Shown here in pieces: positions 8,842-17,074 of a stretch of DNA of 64,000 nucleotides. The stretch covers positions 18,562-82,561 of the forward strand of contig PHCS01000005.1 of NCBI GenBank assembly GCA_002840845.1, given 5' to 3'. Each line of letters opens with the position of its first letter. Within the stretch, counting starts at the first letter, position 1. A model generated the notes under the pieces. That model searched no databases, was not told the origin of the DNA, and worked only from the letters and a program-made list of their open reading frames with translations. The position numbers and the translations under genes are program-made. The DNA comes from Betaproteobacteria bacterium HGW-Betaproteobacteria-14 (GTDB taxonomy: Bacteria; Pseudomonadota; Gammaproteobacteria; Burkholderiales; Rhodocyclaceae).

Positions 8842-8892
8842 CAAGGGAGTACCTCCGCGACAGAATGGGACCTCGAGATCGAGCCTGTTCGG

Positions 8893-8907
8893 TGGATACT
8901 GTATACA
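8893..8907. promoter_or_regulatory. Predicted GntR operator 1 (upstream of gntR operon)
   Basis: TGGATACTGTATACA is a near-perfect palindrome (TGnATACnGTATnCA). It is identical over 15 bases to the site at 10961-10975. It lies 52 bp upstream of the regulator's start codon and covers the predicted -10 (TACAGT on the minus strand, 8898-8903), which is 17 bp from a TTTACA -35 (8921-8926). Confidence 0.75.
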
Positions 8908-8926
8908 CGCCAACCGGACGTGTAAA
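8898..8926 (-). promoter_or_regulatory. Predicted sigma70 promoter of the gntR-thiolase-ligase-hyuAB operon
   Basis: On the minus strand: -35 TTTACA (8921-8926), 17-bp spacer, -10 TACAGT (8898-8903). The same geometry is seen at the reductase promoter (10966-10994). The -10 is inside the operator, which fits repression by steric block. Predicted from sequence only. Confidence 0.5.
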
Positions 8927-8961
8927 GATGAAGCAAATTGCAGGTCTTCAGGCATTGCCGT

Positions 8962-10932
8962 CTAGATGCGGCAGCCGAGGCGATAGCCTTCGTGGATCGC
9001 TGCGTCGAGTCCGCGGGCTATCACCGTGTCGCCGGCGCCATGCAGTTCATCCACCATCCACTGGAACTCGTTGAAGAGGTCGTGGTTGGGCTTGCGCGGC
9101 CCGGAGACGATGATCGTATCGGCCGGCAGGAAGGTTTCCTCGCCCTTGGCATTCTTCACCCGCGCGCCGTCGCCGGTGATCGCGATGAGTTGGGAAGAGG
9201 TCAAGGTGCGGATTTCGAGTTCTTCGATCCAGGCGGTGTGGCGCCACTTGAAGGAGGGCATGACGTCGCCGGCGATGCGCTTTTCCTCTTCCACAATGAC
9301 CACGTCGTGTCCTTGCTTTTTCAGGGATTCGGCCAGCGTCAGGCCGATCTTGCCGCCGCCGATCATGACGACGCGCTTGCCCGGCTTGACCTTTCCCTTG
9401 GCGACATCCAGCGCGTCGACCAGCGTGTCGTGGCCCTCTATGTGCCGGTAGGCCGCCATGTCTGTGCGCGCGCCTGCCGCGACGAGGCAGACATCGTACT
9501 GGTGCAGCACGCTGCGCATGAACTTCGCGTTGGCCTCGGTGTTGAAGCGGATCTCGATGCCCATTTTCTTGATCATGGTTTCGTAGTAGCTGATCACGCT
9601 GAACAGGTCGTCGGGCCGGGCCAGGTCGTTGCCGGCGTAGCCGAGCAGGTTGCCGCCGATCTTGTCGCCCTTCTCGAAAATGGTGACGTCGTGGCCGCGC
9701 TTCTTCGCGGTGATGGCGGCCTCCAGGCCGGCCGGGCCGGCGCCGATGATCATGATCTTCTTCTTCACCGCGGCCTCGGTGATGTGATATTCAGGCTCGA
9801 CTTCATGGCCCAGTGCCGGGTTCATGGCGCAGGTGTAGGGCAGGTCGCGGAACAGGCGCGACAAACAGTTCAATGAACCGATGCAGCGGCGCACTTCATC
9901 GAGGCGGTCCTCGGCGGCCTTGTGGATGAGTTCCGGATCGGCCAGCATGGGCCGGCAGACTTCCCAGAAATCGAACACGCCGTCCTTGATGCATTGGTCG
10001 GCCATGACGGGATCCGGCAGGCGGTTGCCGAAGGTGATGAGGGTGTTCGGGAACAGTTTCTTCGCCTTGGCCGAGAGATAGTTCCAGTGGCCGGGCGGCA
10101 CGTCGCGGCCGATGGAGGACTCCGGCGCCTCCTGCCAGCCTACCGTGACGGAAATCATGTCGACACCGGTGTCCACGGCCTGCTGCATGAGTTCGAAGCA
10201 GTCGTCCTCGCTGTTGCCACCCCAGCGGTCCATCAGTTCTGCGCCGTTCAGGCGGATCACCAGCGGGTGTTCGGGCGTGGCCTGCTTGATGGCGTCGATC
10301 AGTTCGCGCATGAAGCGGCCGCGGTTCTCGATGGAGCCGCCGTACTCGTCGGTGCGCTGGTTGGTGAAGCGCGAGTTGAAGTTGGCGAGCAGGTAGCCCA
10401 TGAAGCTGGTGACTTCGGTGCCGTCGAAGCCGGCGCGGATGGAGCGCTTGGCGGCATCGGCATGCTGCTGCACCACGGCCTTGATCTGTTCCTTGGTCAG
10501 TTCGCGCGGCGGACGGAAGTGCGGCAGAGTTTGCGGCACCACGGAAGGCTGCACGCAGTAGCCCAGGTCGATGCCGCCGTAGCGGCCGGCGTGGAGGATC
10601 TGCTGGATCGCCACCGCGCCGCCATCGTGGATGTACTGGGCGATGGTCTCGAACTGCGGCAGGAACTTGTCGTCGAAGATCGCCACCTGGCGGAAGTAGG
10701 ATTTCCCTTCGCCGAGCGGATCCGGGTAGGCGCCCTGGTTGGTGATGATGCCGCAGCCGGTGGCGGCGATGACCCGCATGCGCGCCAGCTCGCGCGGCGT
10801 GATGAAGCCGTCGCGGGTGTTGTAGTTGGAAACGCAGCAGGCGCCGTACTTGACCATGTTCTTGGTCTTGAACTTGCCGATCTGGCCGGGCTGGAAGAGG
10901 TGCTTGAGCTTGAGTTCGCCGGGTCGTGTCAT
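8962..10932 (-). CDS. Old yellow enzyme / FAD oxidoreductase (2,4-dienoyl-CoA or aryl-CoA reductase-like)
   Basis: A 656-aa protein with the two-domain plan of 2,4-dienoyl-CoA reductase, trimethylamine dehydrogenase and 2-naphthoyl-CoA reductase. An FMN TIM-barrel covers about 1-345 (TNQRTDEYGGSIENR at 190-204; ILHAGRYGG at 112-120). An iron-sulfur linker and FAD/NAD(P)-binding domains follow (GAGPAGLEAA; GGGKIGLTLAESL). The usual linker Cys pattern CxxCxxC...C is altered: Cys350, Ser353, Cys356, Cys368, so one [4Fe-4S] ligand is Ser. The normal IHGAHGYL motif reads VTSFMGYL, so the substrate pocket is divergent. It has its own promoter with the GntR-type operator. It probably reduces an enoyl-, dienoyl- or aryl-CoA in the same catabolic route. 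Confidence 0.85.
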   Translation of the reverse strand: MTRPGELKLKHLFQPGQIGKFKTKNMVKYGACCVSNYNTRDGFITPRELARMRVIAATGCGIITNQGAYPDPLGEGKSYFRQVAIFDDKFLPQFETIAQYIHDGGAVAIQQILHAGRYGGIDLGYCVQPSVVPQTLPHFRPPRELTKEQIKAVVQQHADAAKRSIRAGFDGTEVTSFMGYLLANFNSRFTNQRTDEYGGSIENRGRFMRELIDAIKQATPEHPLVIRLNGAELMDRWGGNSEDDCFELMQQAVDTGVDMISVTVGWQEAPESSIGRDVPPGHWNYLSAKAKKLFPNTLITFGNRLPDPVMADQCIKDGVFDFWEVCRPMLADPELIHKAAEDRLDEVRRCIGSLNCLSRLFRDLPYTCAMNPALGHEVEPEYHITEAAVKKKIMIIGAGPAGLEAAITAKKRGHDVTIFEKGDKIGGNLLGYAGNDLARPDDLFSVISYYETMIKKMGIEIRFNTEANAKFMRSVLHQYDVCLVAAGARTDMAAYRHIEGHDTLVDALDVAKGKVKPGKRVVMIGGGKIGLTLAESLKKQGHDVVIVEEEKRIAGDVMPSFKWRHTAWIEELEIRTLTSSQLIAITGDGARVKNAKGEETFLPADTIIVSGPRKPNHDLFNEFQWMVDELHGAGDTVIARGLDAAIHEGYRLGCRI

Positions 10933-10960
10933 TGCTGTTCTCCTGGGCTTCGGGCCACTC

Positions 10961-10975
10961 TGGATACTGTATACA
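10961..10975. promoter_or_regulatory. Predicted GntR operator 2 (upstream of the flavin reductase gene)
   Basis: TGGATACTGTATACA, identical in sequence and orientation to 8893-8907. It lies 28 bp upstream of the reductase start codon and overlaps the predicted -10 (TACAGT, minus, 10966-10971), which is 17 bp from a TTGACT -35 (10989-10994). Confidence 0.75.
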
Positions 10976-10994
10976 TTGGTGCCGGGCGAGTCAA
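10966..10994 (-). promoter_or_regulatory. Predicted sigma70 promoter of the flavin reductase gene
   Basis: Minus strand: -35 TTGACT (10989-10994), 17-bp spacer, -10 TACAGT (10966-10971) within the operator palindrome. The arrangement matches that at the gntR operon. Confidence 0.5.
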
Positions 10995-11014
10995 TGCGCC
11001 GGCGTGGGGTAATT

Positions 11015-11040
11015 CAAAAGAGCCCGCCTGGGCGGGCTCT
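11015..11040 (-). terminator. Rho-independent terminator of the bzdVWXY operon
   Basis: A perfect 10-bp inverted repeat (arms 11019-11028 and 11031-11040, GC core) lies 11 bp beyond the bzdY stop. On the minus strand it is followed by TTTT. It separates the bzd operon from the GntR-controlled locus. Confidence 0.8.
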
Positions 11041-11050
11041 ATTCAAACAA

Positions 11051-12181
11051 TCAGCTTTTCGGCTTGGCCAGCACCTGCTCGGCAAATTTCTCGTCGAAAA
11101 CAGCGCCTTCCGCCACCAACTGGCGATACTTGATGAAGTCGATGACGTCCTTGCCGGTGATCTTCTTCGCATCGAAGGCGTTGAAACCCAGCCAGGCCTC
11201 GTGGTTCATGTTGGCCGCCAGCCAGTGGCGGTTCGGCAGCTTGGCCTGGTCCCAGAAGAATTTCTTCTTGGCGCGGATGCCCTCGATCGACTTGATCAGG
11301 CAGTGCGGGAAGAGGTTGGAGAACTTCCAGATGATGTCATTCACCGCCTTGTCCAGCAGTTCGAAGTCGGTAGTGCACTGGGCCATCAGTTCCTTCGCCT
11401 TGGCGGCTTCCTCCTTCGACACCGGCTCGCCATAGACGATCTCGCCGTCATCGACATAGGTGTCGGTGCGCACGAGCGGGTTGCGCACCCACTTGCCGTC
11501 CTTCTTCAGCACCGGCACGACCTTGGTGAGAAGGTTCTTGGCCTTCATCTTGTAGGCGCTCCAGGTCTCGCAGGAGACGCAGTTGTACATCGCGTCTTCC
11601 ATGTTGAGGAACCAGGGCAGGAAGTCGGTCGAGCCGCCGTCCGGCGCCGAGCCGTGCTTGGGGCCGGCCTGGCCGAAGATGGCCAGGTCGGAGGAAATGG
11701 TCAGGTCGGTGGCCATGCCGATTTCCTGGCCGCCGGCGACGCGCATGCCGTTGACGCGGCAGATGACCGGCTTCTTGCAGTTGAGGATGCCGTCGACCAT
11801 GGCATTGAAGAGGTCCATGTACTCGCCGTATTCATTCGGCCGCTTCGAGTAGTAGGCGGAGTATTCGGCGGTGTTGCCGCCGGTGCAGAAGGCCTTGTCG
11901 CCCACTGCGGTGAACACCACGGCGACGATGCGGCGGTCGCTCGAGGCCTTCTGGAAGCCGGCGATGACGCCCTTCACCATCTCGGTGGTGTAGGAGTTGT
12001 ATTGGGACGGGTTGTTGAGCCAGATCCAGGCCGAGAAAAGGCCGTCGACCTTGGTGCCCTTGTCGTCGACCACGGGGCGCTCCTCGTAGACCACCGTCGG
12101 CGCATCCTTGCCGAAGTGGGAGTTGTCGAAGAGCTGGTGATCCTTGAGCTCGTTGTCCCTGCGCAGCCATTCCAATGCCAT
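11051..12181 (-). CDS. bzdY: 6-oxocyclohex-1-ene-1-carbonyl-CoA hydrolase (ring-opening enzyme)
   Basis: A 376-aa crotonase-superfamily protein with the length and sequence style of BzdY/Oah/BamA. It adds water to 6-oxocyclohex-1-ene-1-carbonyl-CoA and cleaves the ring to 3-hydroxypimelyl-CoA. Recognisable blocks are SAWIWLNNPSQYNSYTTEMV, FCTGGNTAEY (oxyanion region), VNGMRVAGGQEIGMATDLTI, FGQAGPKHGSAPDGGSTDFL, and a C-terminal EAWLGFNAF. It is much longer than an ordinary enoyl-CoA hydratase (about 260), as is typical for this enzyme. It is the last gene of the minus-strand operon, 25 bp after bzdX, and a terminator follows. Confidence 0.95.
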   Translation of the reverse strand: MALEWLRRDNELKDHQLFDNSHFGKDAPTVVYEERPVVDDKGTKVDGLFSAWIWLNNPSQYNSYTTEMVKGVIAGFQKASSDRRIVAVVFTAVGDKAFCTGGNTAEYSAYYSKRPNEYGEYMDLFNAMVDGILNCKKPVICRVNGMRVAGGQEIGMATDLTISSDLAIFGQAGPKHGSAPDGGSTDFLPWFLNMEDAMYNCVSCETWSAYKMKAKNLLTKVVPVLKKDGKWVRNPLVRTDTYVDDGEIVYGEPVSKEEAAKAKELMAQCTTDFELLDKAVNDIIWKFSNLFPHCLIKSIEGIRAKKKFFWDQAKLPNRHWLAANMNHEAWLGFNAFDAKKITGKDVIDFIKYRQLVAEGAVFDEKFAEQVLAKPKS

Positions 12182-12206
12182 GTTGTTTCTCCTGATGTAT
12201 GTGGGT

Positions 12207-13277
12207 TCAGAAATCGGGGGTGAGGATGACGCGCTTCTTCAGCTTGCCATGGTGGGCTTCATCGAAGACCTGTTCGATCTGGCTCATCGGCCGCGTCTCG
12301 ACGAAGGGTCCGAGGGCGATGCGCCCGTCGACGCACATGTCGAGCACCAGCGGATAGTAGGAGGGCAGGCAGCCCCAGGTGCCGATCAGCTGCGCATCGA
12401 AGGCCATCAGCTTCGACAGCATGTACGAGGTTTCGTCCGTGCCATAGCCGACGATGACCAGCGTGCCGACGAAGGAGAGCAGGGACAGCGCCAGTTCCTG
12501 GCCCGGCTTGGTGCCGGTGACTTCGAAGATCTTCCAGCCGTAGCCGGACGGCACGCCTTTCTCCTTGCAGATGGCCTTGAAAAGCTCCTTCACTTCCTTG
12601 GCGCTCTTGCCCTTCGGGTTGATCACGGCGTCGGCGCCGTAGCCCTTCATGAACTCGAGCTTCTCGTCGTTGATGTCGATGCCGATCACCACCTTGGCGC
12701 CGAAGCCCTTGGCGGTCTGCGTCATGAAGCTGCCGACGCCGCCGGCCGCGCCGATGACGATGACCAGGTCGTCGGCCTTGAGGTCGGCGCGGATGGCCGC
12801 CTGGTAGGGCGTGGTGACTGCATCCGCGACGACGGAAAGGTGTTCCAGCGGGATGCCCTTGCGGTCGTGCACCACGCACAGATCCTTGGCGGGCACCGGG
12901 ATGTGGCTGGAATAGCCGCCGTAGATGCCCATCGAGTTGCCCGGCATCTTCTGGCTCAGGCAGCGGTTGCCGCGGCCGGACTTGCAGATCTCGCAGGCGT
13001 TGCAGGGGAGCACCGCCGGGATGATGACTTCCTTGCCGATCATGAGCGGCTCGTCGCTGGCGACGACCACGCCGGAAATCTCGTGGCCGAGCGAGAGCGG
13101 CGGCTTCTGCACGGTGGGCACGCCCATGTAGAAGTAGGACAGGTCGGTGTGGCAGACGCCGCAGCCGCGGATCTCGACCAGCGCTTCGCCGGACTTGAGT
13201 TCCGGCGTCGGGATTTCTGTGCGGACGAGCTTGCCCGGCTCGGTCATCTGCCAGGTGTGGATGGTTTTCGGGATCAT
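12207..13277 (-). CDS. bzdX: 6-hydroxycyclohex-1-ene-1-carbonyl-CoA dehydrogenase
   Basis: A 356-aa zinc-dependent medium-chain alcohol dehydrogenase that oxidises 6-hydroxycyclohex-1-ene-1-carbonyl-CoA to the 6-oxo compound with NAD+. Catalytic zinc ligands are seen at Cys39 (GCGVCHTD) and in GHE (64-66). The structural-zinc Cys cluster is at 92, 95, 98 and 106. The Rossmann motif is GAAGGVGSF. Between bzdW and bzdY this is the second step of the modified beta-oxidation branch. The gap to bzdW is 25 bp. Confidence 0.94.
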   Translation of the reverse strand: MIPKTIHTWQMTEPGKLVRTEIPTPELKSGEALVEIRGCGVCHTDLSYFYMGVPTVQKPPLSLGHEISGVVVASDEPLMIGKEVIIPAVLPCNACEICKSGRGNRCLSQKMPGNSMGIYGGYSSHIPVPAKDLCVVHDRKGIPLEHLSVVADAVTTPYQAAIRADLKADDLVIVIGAAGGVGSFMTQTAKGFGAKVVIGIDINDEKLEFMKGYGADAVINPKGKSAKEVKELFKAICKEKGVPSGYGWKIFEVTGTKPGQELALSLLSFVGTLVIVGYGTDETSYMLSKLMAFDAQLIGTWGCLPSYYPLVLDMCVDGRIALGPFVETRPMSQIEQVFDEAHHGKLKKRVILTPDF

Positions 13278-13302
13278 TGCGTCTCCAGTCTGTGCTGCGG
13301 TT

Positions 13303-14076
13303 TTACTTGTTCTTCCACACCGGCTTGCGCTTTTCCATGAAGGAGTTCAGGCCCTCGACGGCGTCCGCCGTGGCCATCAGGTCCTTCAGGTAGATCTGCT
13401 CGACGGTGAACAGCGCCTCGAAGAAGGGCTTGCCGGCCGCTTCGCGCACCGCCTTCTTGGTGTACATCAGCGCCACGCGCGACAGGCCAAGGAACTGGTC
13501 GAGGAAGGCGCGGGTGTCCTGCGCGAAGCTGGCGCGCGGGAAGACGCGGTTGAGCAGGCCAAGGTTCAGGGCTTCCTGAGCACTGATGAGACCGCCGCCG
13601 AGCAGCAGTTCCATCACCTTGGGCAGCGAGATGATGCGCGGCATGAGGATCGCGGCGATGGGCGGGAACACGCCCAGCTTGATCTCCGGCTGGCCGATTT
13701 TCGTCTCCTCGGTGGCCACCGCCATGTCGCAGGCCAGCGCCAGTTCGCAGCCGCCGCCCATGGCCGAGCCGTTGAGGGCCGCCACCGTCGGCAGCGGAAA
13801 CACCATCAGGCGCTTGAGGATGCCGTGGAAGACGTCGATCATCTGCACGACCTTGTCCGGCGTGTGATCCATGACGTCGACCCCGGCGGAGAATACCTTC
13901 TCGCCGGCGGCGGTGATCATCAGCAGCTTGGCCGATTCCTCCTGCGCGGCGATGTCGAGGGCGCGGTTCAACTCCTCCATCAGGGCGATGTCGAGGACGT
14001 TGTGCGGCGGACGATTGATGGTGATGGTCGCCAGCGCATCGGCGACCGAGTATTGCAGGAACTTGAAGTCTTCCAT
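13303..14076 (-). CDS. bzdW: Cyclohexa-1,5-diene-1-carbonyl-CoA hydratase
   Basis: A 257-aa crotonase-fold hydratase that adds water to the dienoyl-CoA formed by benzoyl-CoA reductase, giving 6-hydroxycyclohex-1-ene-1-carbonyl-CoA. Motifs are ITINRPPHNVLD at the N-terminus, the oxyanion hole regions FSAGVDV and NGSAMGGGCELALACD, then GQPEIKLGVFPP. The start at 14076 (MEDFKF) is preceded by AGGGG six nt upstream and fits the family; the open frame extends further but overlaps bzdV. It lies 13 bp downstream of bzdV. Confidence 0.93.
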   Translation of the reverse strand: MEDFKFLQYSVADALATITINRPPHNVLDIALMEELNRALDIAAQEESAKLLMITAAGEKVFSAGVDVMDHTPDKVVQMIDVFHGILKRLMVFPLPTVAALNGSAMGGGCELALACDMAVATEETKIGQPEIKLGVFPPIAAILMPRIISLPKVMELLLGGGLISAQEALNLGLLNRVFPRASFAQDTRAFLDQFLGLSRVALMYTKKAVREAAGKPFFEALFTVEQIYLKDLMATADAVEGLNSFMEKRKPVWKNK

Positions 14077-14089
14077 TGTTTCCCCTATT

Positions 14090-16633
14090 TCAGAACAGGT
14101 CGTCCATTTCATCGGCGCCGACGCCCTTGGGCATGGAGCCATGCTGCTCCATGTACGCCTGCACCAGCTGGTTTTCGCGCTGCGTGAAGAAGGGCGCGAG
14201 TTCGAAGATGAAATATTTCGCCTCGTCGGACTTGCCGATCATGCCCTGCAGACCTTCGCGCAGGTTTTCCACGCCCTTGATGGCGAGCACCGTCTTGTCG
14301 GCGTCGAGCAGCTGATAGACGCCGGATTCCTCGGTGACGCCGGCGACATTGGCCTCGCTCAGCTCCTGCCAGGATTCGGGCGGCAGCACCATGTCCTCGA
14401 TCTTCGCCGCCAGGTTGCATTTCAGGCAGCGCAGCGCCTCCGCCTGGGCGGTTTCCGCGTTGAAACCGAGTTCCACTTCATTCCAGTTGTTGCGGCTGGC
14501 CGGGTCGATGAAGGTCGGGTGGAAGCGCTTGACCTGGTTGAAGCCCTCGTCGCGGCCGATGTGCGGGTCGGTGTCCCAGTCCGGCAGCAGCTTCTCCTCG
14601 ATGTCGCCGTCTCCCCCGAGCTGACTATCGATGGCCGCTGCCGCAATGCGTCCCTGGGCGACGGACTCGATCAGGGTCGACGGGCCGAGCACGCAGTCGC
14701 CGCCGGCATACACGCCCGGCTTCGAGGTCAGCATGGAGTCGGCGCGCACGGTGATGCGGCCCTTGTCGTTGGTCTGCACGCCGAAGCCCTCGTACTTGTT
14801 CGGGTACTGGCCGATGGCGGCGATGACCAGGTCGACATCCTCGGTGAACTCGCTGCCGGGGATTTCCACCGGGCGGCGGCGGCCGGAAGCATCGGGTTCG
14901 CCCAGCTGCATCTTCGCATAGGTGATTTTCAGGCGCGAACTGCCGGATTCGTTCAGTTCGATTTTCTTCGGCGCCAGCAGGAAGCGTAAATTGACGCCTT
15001 CCTCCTCGCAGCCCTGCACCTCGTCGTCGCGCGCCGGCATTTCCTCTCGGGTGCGGCGATACACCATGTCGACCACTTCGGCGCCGAGGCGGCGCGCGGA
15101 GCGCGCGTTGTCCGTGGCGACATTGCCGCCGCCAATGACGGCGACGCGCTTGCCGATGACGATGTCGGTGCCCGGCGTGCCGATCAGGCCGAGCGTGACG
15201 GCGCGCAGGAAGGTGGGGCTGTCCACCACGTTGGGCAGACTGTCGCCGGGCAGGCCGAGCTTGTCGCCGCCCTGGGCGCCGATGCCGATGAAGACGGCCT
15301 CATGGCCCTGCGCGAACAACTCGTCGATTTTCTCGACGCGGGTGTTGTAGCGAATCTCCACGCCGAGCTTGGTCACTTCGGCGACTTCGCTGTCGATGAC
15401 GTCGAGCGGCACGCGGTAGGAGGGGATGCCGTAGCGCGCCATGCCGCCGGCAGCGGGCAGGGCGTCGAATACCGTGACGCTGTGACCCTTCTTGGCGAGG
15501 TAGTAGGCGGCCGTCAGGCCGGCCGGGCCGGCACCGATGATGGCCGCTTTCTTGCCCGTCGGCGGCAGCTGCTTGGAATACTGGCGCCAAAGGCCGGTGT
15601 CGTTGTCGGCGGCGATGCGCTTCAGGCTGCGGATGGATATCGGCTCATCGAGGTGCTTGCGGCGGCAGGCCGACTCGCAAGGCGAGAAGCAGGCGCGGCC
15701 GAGGATGCCGGGGAAGGGCAGCTTTTCGCGCACCACGGCGACTGCCTCGGAATATTTGCCGAGGCCGACCAGCTGCACGTAGCGCGGCACGTCGATGCCG
15801 GCCGGGCAGGTGTGCTTGCACGGCACCTGCGACTCTTCCTTGCGCGAGACGTCGAGGGTGCGGTCCATCAGCGCGCCGGTCGGGCAGACGGTGACGCAGG
15901 CGGAGCAGAACTTGCAGCCGGACTCGATCAGCGTCGGCGCAATGGTGCCGACCCACTTGCGGCCCTCGGTCTCCTTGACTTCGAGGCAGCCGACGCCGCG
16001 CACCTCGTTGCAGGCCACCAGGCAGCGGCGGCAGTCGATGCACAGGTTGTAGTCGCGGTCATAGAAGGGTTCGTTCTTGATGACCGGCAGTTGGATGTGC
16101 TTGTAGTTCGGCGTGGTGGCCGGAATGCCGATGTAGTCGGAGACCTTCCTCAGTTCGCAGGTGTGGAAGATGGAACAGCAGCGCTGCTCGACCGGATTGC
16201 CGAAGGAACAGGTGGTGCGGCTGCAGCCCTCGCGCTGCGGGCAGGTGAGGCAATTGTGCGGGTGGTTGCCGAGGACCTTGGCGATGCGCTCCTTGCGCAG
16301 CTTGTCGATGGCAGGCGACTGGGTCGTGACGTCCATTTCGGCCTGAACCGCCACCGAGCATGAGGTGCGCATGCCCGGGGTGCCTGCGATTTCCACTACG
16401 CAGAGATTGCAGCCGGAGTCGCCTGCGCCGCGCTGGCAGGAGGGCGGCAGGTCGGGATGGGCGCACAGCGAAGGAATATAGATGCCCGCGGCAGTAGCCG
16501 CGGACAGCAGCGATGTCCCCTCGGGGGCCTCGACCTTCCTGCCGTCGATGGTGAGCGACACCAGCGGGCCGGTCTTTGCCGCATCTGGCATAGAAGCCTT
16601 CCACCATATGACGGCTTGCGCGCTTGTATTCAT
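14090..16633 (-). CDS. bzdV: NAD(P)H:ferredoxin oxidoreductase-like iron-sulfur flavoprotein with GIY-YIG-like tail
   Basis: An 847-aa multidomain electron carrier. An N-terminal [2Fe-2S] domain (Cys57, 66, 75, 78, 92) is followed by an NADH-dehydrogenase-G-like Cys/His region (HPHNCLTCPQREGC, 124-137). Two [4Fe-4S] motifs follow (Cys198/201/204/208 and 240/243/246/250), then a glutamate-synthase-beta-like unit starting CPAGIDVPRYVQL. This has FAD GAGPAG (367-372) and NAD(P)H GGGNVATD (501-508) loops. Its expected job is to re-reduce the ferredoxin that feeds benzoyl-CoA reductase. Residues 771-847 resemble a degenerate GIY-YIG domain. The start at 16633 has GGAGA upstream; an alternative ATG at 16591 with GGAAGG is nearly as good. 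First gene of the minus-strand operon. Confidence 0.88.
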   Translation of the reverse strand: MNTSAQAVIWWKASMPDAAKTGPLVSLTIDGRKVEAPEGTSLLSAATAAGIYIPSLCAHPDLPPSCQRGAGDSGCNLCVVEIAGTPGMRTSCSVAVQAEMDVTTQSPAIDKLRKERIAKVLGNHPHNCLTCPQREGCSRTTCSFGNPVEQRCCSIFHTCELRKVSDYIGIPATTPNYKHIQLPVIKNEPFYDRDYNLCIDCRRCLVACNEVRGVGCLEVKETEGRKWVGTIAPTLIESGCKFCSACVTVCPTGALMDRTLDVSRKEESQVPCKHTCPAGIDVPRYVQLVGLGKYSEAVAVVREKLPFPGILGRACFSPCESACRRKHLDEPISIRSLKRIAADNDTGLWRQYSKQLPPTGKKAAIIGAGPAGLTAAYYLAKKGHSVTVFDALPAAGGMARYGIPSYRVPLDVIDSEVAEVTKLGVEIRYNTRVEKIDELFAQGHEAVFIGIGAQGGDKLGLPGDSLPNVVDSPTFLRAVTLGLIGTPGTDIVIGKRVAVIGGGNVATDNARSARRLGAEVVDMVYRRTREEMPARDDEVQGCEEEGVNLRFLLAPKKIELNESGSSRLKITYAKMQLGEPDASGRRRPVEIPGSEFTEDVDLVIAAIGQYPNKYEGFGVQTNDKGRITVRADSMLTSKPGVYAGGDCVLGPSTLIESVAQGRIAAAAIDSQLGGDGDIEEKLLPDWDTDPHIGRDEGFNQVKRFHPTFIDPASRNNWNEVELGFNAETAQAEALRCLKCNLAAKIEDMVLPPESWQELSEANVAGVTEESGVYQLLDADKTVLAIKGVENLREGLQGMIGKSDEAKYFIFELAPFFTQRENQLVQAYMEQHGSMPKGVGADEMDDLF

Positions 16634-16713
16634 ACCTGATTCTCCGTAAAACCCTTCCTATCGATGTATGCAGAATAACGCATATCAATAAATTGAAAGG
16701 TATTAGAATGCAT

Positions 16714-16726
16714 CTATCTGATTTTA
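16714..16726 (-). promoter_or_regulatory. Predicted bzdV promoter -10 and start site
   Basis: Minus-strand TAAAAT at 16721-16726 puts transcription start near 16714, leaving an 80-nt leader before the bzdV ATG. A TGCA lies at +2 to +5 and another at about +42. Predicted from spacing to the FNR box. Confidence 0.55.
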
Positions 16727-16749
16727 GGAGAGGTGTCGCCCCATGACAT

Positions 16750-16763
16750 TTGATCTACATCAA
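16750..16763. promoter_or_regulatory. FNR/AcpR box controlling bzdVWXY
   Basis: TTGATCTACATCAA is a perfect match to the FNR consensus TTGATnnnnATCAA. Its centre (16756.5) is about 42 bp upstream of the start site predicted from the minus-strand -10 TAAAAT at 16721-16726. This is the position of a class II FNR-activated promoter. Confidence 0.8.
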
Positions 16764-17025
16764 GATGGAGCATAAAAACCCTAATAATCTTTGGCAAATA
16801 GAAAGCGACGAACAATGCAGATCTCATTGACAAAAAAAGGTTTTCATACTTTGCGCTATCCACTTGTAGCAGGGATCCGTACCGCAGTTCTGCCGTGTCC
16901 GGAGCTTGGGCCGCTGGTAGATGCGCGCCACCCTCAACTTGAGTTTTCTAATATTCGTAACCGCTTATTCAACTGGAGACTTTTTCGTCATATTGCCTGG
17001 ATTTTAACTTGATAATGCTATTTTC

Positions 17026-17039
17026 TTGATGCAAGTCAA
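17026..17039. promoter_or_regulatory. FNR/AcpR box controlling bzdNOPQM
   Basis: TTGATGCAAGTCAA has one mismatch to TTGATnnnnATCAA. Its centre (17032.5) is 41.5 bp upstream of the start site predicted from the plus-strand -10 TAGAAT (17062-17067). It contains one of the TGCA motifs. Confidence 0.75.
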
Positions 17040-17061
17040 ACCTCGAGGCTGAAATGGTTTC

Positions 17062-17074
17062 TAGAATCGCCTCA
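17062..17074 (+). promoter_or_regulatory. Predicted bzdN promoter -10 and start site
   Basis: TAGAAT (17062-17067) puts the start near 17074, giving a leader of about 105 nt. TGCA motifs at 17087 and 17117 lie in the early transcribed region, a position suited to a repressor such as BzdR. Confidence 0.55.

Noticed and set aside
16791..17012. A 73-codon open frame in the divergent bzd control region
   Set aside because: No ribosome site or recognisable domain, composition unlike neighbouring genes, and it overlaps regulatory sequence. Probably chance, or a very old remnant.
17009..17022. A third FNR-like half site (TTGATAATG)
   Set aside because: Only one half matches the consensus, and no -10 lies at the right distance.
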